From positions 496,001 to 560,000 of the forward strand of contig NZ_MRDH01000006.1 in the NCBI RefSeq assembly GCF_002008225.1: DNA of 64,000 bases, written 5' to 3'. Position numbers and translations under genes: made by a program. Source of the stretch: Agrobacterium salinitolerans. GTDB lineage: Bacteria; Pseudomonadota; Alphaproteobacteria; Rhizobiales; Rhizobiaceae. This document shows, piece by piece, positions 62,298 to 64,000 of this stretch. A model generated the notes under the pieces. That model did no database searches. It was not told the origin of the DNA and saw only the letters and a list, made by a program, of their open reading frames with translations. The number at the start of each line of letters is the position of its first letter. Position 1 is the first letter of the stretch.

Positions 62298-64000
62298 ATG
62301 AATGTCGTCGTCGTAGAATCTCCTGCCAAAGCCAAGACGATCAATAAGTATCTTGGCTCGGGCTATAAGGTTCTTGCATCCTTTGGCCACGTCAGAGACC
62401 TTCCTGCCAAGGACGGATCGGTGCTGCCCGATCAGGATTTCGAAATGTCCTGGGAGGTCGATAGCGCGTCCGCCAAACGCATGAAGGATATTGCCGATGC
62501 GGTAAAATCCTCCGACGGCCTTTTTCTCGCAACCGACCCGGATCGCGAAGGCGAAGCCATTTCCTGGCACGTTCTCGATCTCCTGAAGAAGAAGCGTGTG
62601 CTTGGCGACAAGCCGGTGAAGCGCGTGGTCTTCAACGCCATCACCAAGAAGGCGGTTCTGGACGCCATGGCCAACCCGCGCGACATCGATGTGCCGCTGG
62701 TCGACGCCTATCTCGCCCGCCGTGCGCTGGATTATCTCGTCGGTTTCAACCTCTCCCCGGTCCTGTGGCGCAAGCTGCCCGGCGCGCGTTCCGCCGGCCG
62801 CGTCCAGTCGGTGGCGCTGCGCCTCGTCTGCGACCGCGAATCCGAGATTGAGCGTTTCATTTCCGAAGAATACTGGAACATCAGCGCGCTTCTGAAGACA
62901 CCGCGCGGTGACGAGTTCGAAGCCAAGCTGGTTTCGGCCGATGGCAAGCGCCTGCAAAACCGCTCGATCAAGACCGGAGACGATGCGAACCGGCTGAAGG
63001 CGCTGCTGGAAGGCGCGACCTATGTCGTGGATACGGTCGAGGCGAAGCCGGTCAAGCGTAATCCCGGCCCGCCCTTCACCACCTCGACGCTGCAGCAGGC
63101 CGCGTCTTCGCGCATGGGCTTTGGCGCCTCGCGCACCATGCAGGTGGCGCAGAAGCTTTATGAAGGTATCGATATCGGCGGCGAGACCGTCGGTCTGATC
63201 ACCTATATGCGTACCGACGGCGTACAGATGGCCCCGGAAGCCATCGATGCCGCCCGAAAGGCCATTGGCGAGCAGTTCGGCGACCGTTATGTGCCGGAAA
63301 AGGCGCGCTTTTACTCCACCAAGGCAAAAAACGCCCAGGAAGCGCACGAAGCAATCCGCCCGACCGATTTCAACCGCACGCCGGATCAGGTGAAGCGTTA
63401 CCTCGATGCCGATCAGTTGCGTCTTTACGATCTGATTTGGAAGCGCGGTATCGCCAGCCAGATGGCGTCGGCAGAAATCGAGCGTACCACAGTGGAAATC
63501 CTTGCCACCAATGGCGGCGAGAAGGCTGGCCTGCGCGCCGTTGGCTCTGTCATCCGCTTCGACGGCTTTATCGCCGCCTATACCGACCAGAAGGAAGATG
63601 GCGAGCAGAGCGACGATGGTGACGATGAAGGCCGTCTGCCGCCGATCAATGAGCGCGAGAACCTCGCCAAGCAGAAGATCAACGCCAGCCAGCACTTCAC
63701 CGAACCGCCGCCGCGTTATTCGGAAGCCTCGCTTATCAAGAAGATGGAAGAACTCGGCATCGGCCGTCCTTCCACCTATGCGGCAACGCTGAAGACGCTG
63801 AGCGACCGCGAATATATCGTCGTCGACAAGCGCAAGCTGATCCCGCATTCGCGCGGCCGGCTTGTGACGGCTTTCCTCGAAAGCTTCTTTACCAAATACG
63901 TCGAATATGATTTCACCGCCGCCCTTGAAGAAAAGCTCGACCGCATCTCCGCCGGCGAGTTGGACTGGAAGCAGGTTCTGCGTGATTTCTGGAAGGATTT
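62298..64000 (+). CDS. topA: DNA topoisomerase I (partial)
   Basis: Type IA topoisomerase that relaxes negative supercoils. The gene continues past the right edge; 567 codons are present. TOPRIM domain with VVVESPAKAKTI and FLATDPDREGEAISWH (DxD/E Mg site), PGARSAGRVQSVALRL, the catalytic Tyr303 in GLITYMRTDG, and NAQEAHEAIRPTDF; then IGRPSTYAATLKTL. C-terminal zinc or basic repeats are outside the window. It is the target class of YjhX/TopAI, whose homologue is at 48,328. Confidence 0.97.
   Translation, partial: MNVVVVESPAKAKTINKYLGSGYKVLASFGHVRDLPAKDGSVLPDQDFEMSWEVDSASAKRMKDIADAVKSSDGLFLATDPDREGEAISWHVLDLLKKKRVLGDKPVKRVVFNAITKKAVLDAMANPRDIDVPLVDAYLARRALDYLVGFNLSPVLWRKLPGARSAGRVQSVALRLVCDRESEIERFISEEYWNISALLKTPRGDEFEAKLVSADGKRLQNRSIKTGDDANRLKALLEGATYVVDTVEAKPVKRNPGPPFTTSTLQQAASSRMGFGASRTMQVAQKLYEGIDIGGETVGLITYMRTDGVQMAPEAIDAARKAIGEQFGDRYVPEKARFYSTKAKNAQEAHEAIRPTDFNRTPDQVKRYLDADQLRLYDLIWKRGIASQMASAEIERTTVEILATNGGEKAGLRAVGSVIRFDGFIAAYTDQKEDGEQSDDGDDEGRLPPINERENLAKQKINASQHFTEPPPRYSEASLIKKMEELGIGRPSTYAATLKTLSDREYIVVDKRKLIPHSRGRLVTAFLESFFTKYVEYDFTAALEEKLDRISAGELDWKQVLRDFWKD

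Noticed and set aside
1-64000. tRNA, rRNA, CRISPR, prophage or insertion sequence
   Set aside because: None seen: no cloverleaf with CCA-type end, no rRNA landmarks, no regularly spaced repeats, and no transposase or integrase motifs in any supported gene.

Overview
The window is high-GC chromosomal DNA from a member of the Rhizobiaceae, very probably Agrobacterium. The inference rests on gene content and order read from the sequence: CckA, a 2110-residue GROWTH POLE RING (GPR)-type coiled-coil protein, a class A PBP1a, an NDUFA12 complex I subunit, an alphaproteobacterial RNase E with an enlarged S1 region, and rhizobial palindromic intergenic repeats. It is mostly core genome with a few accessory islands. 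No tRNA, rRNA, CRISPR array, prophage or insertion sequence was seen.

Layout. 1-7.5 kb: clpS-clpA (clpA cut by the window edge), the cell-cycle kinase cckA, a small Cys-rich secreted protein, an orphan FliO-domain membrane protein, a cysteine-poor dksA and a SixA-like phosphatase. 7.7-14.7 kb: a YcjX/YcjF pair, the folP-folB-folK operon, a DUF922 secreted protease-like protein, a candidate structured RNA with a strong terminator, a [2Fe-2S] ferredoxin and a stand-alone Hpt protein. 15.1-21.4 kb: the giant GPR-like gene. 21.5-24.7 kb: an accessory-looking segment with a palindromic repeat, a TetM/OtrA-type ribosomal protection GTPase with an elaborate leader, and a PhzF-family gene. 25-32.2 kb: NAD kinase, an isochorismatase-family hydrolase, prfB with a programmed +1 frameshift, PBP1a and AmiC. 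32.8-35.7 kb: rne. 35.8-38.1 kb: a small SDR / ABM / NIPSNAP / ArsR module. 38.1-43.3 kb: an aminotransferase, a DsbA-like protein, and aroQ-accB-accC-aat. 43.3-50.5 kb: DUF2155, NDUFA12, three GNATs, gatB, a YjhX toxin homologue and gatCA. 50.5-56.8 kb: a second palindromic repeat, a UPF0173 hydrolase, phnA-like, ruvX, a micro-membrane-protein operon behind a perfect CtrA box, TetR, parDE, GNAT and an AidB-type dehydrogenase. 57.1-64 kb: an NTF2-like protein, pyrB-pyrC' (noncatalytic), plsY, dprA, a small ORF and the start of topA.

How the genes relate. Several products belong to the cell cycle and unipolar growth (CckA, GPR, PBP1a, AmiC, possibly the Hpt protein and the CtrA-boxed operon). 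Others are housekeeping sets: folate, fatty-acid precursor (AccBC), pyrimidine, tRNA-dependent amidation (GatCAB) and RNA decay. Regulation visible in the DNA includes the prfB frameshift, the leader of the ribosomal protection gene, a dyad overlapping the arsR start codon, a hairpin before pyrB and several intrinsic terminators. Identifications come from reading translated sequence and motifs; no database search was possible.
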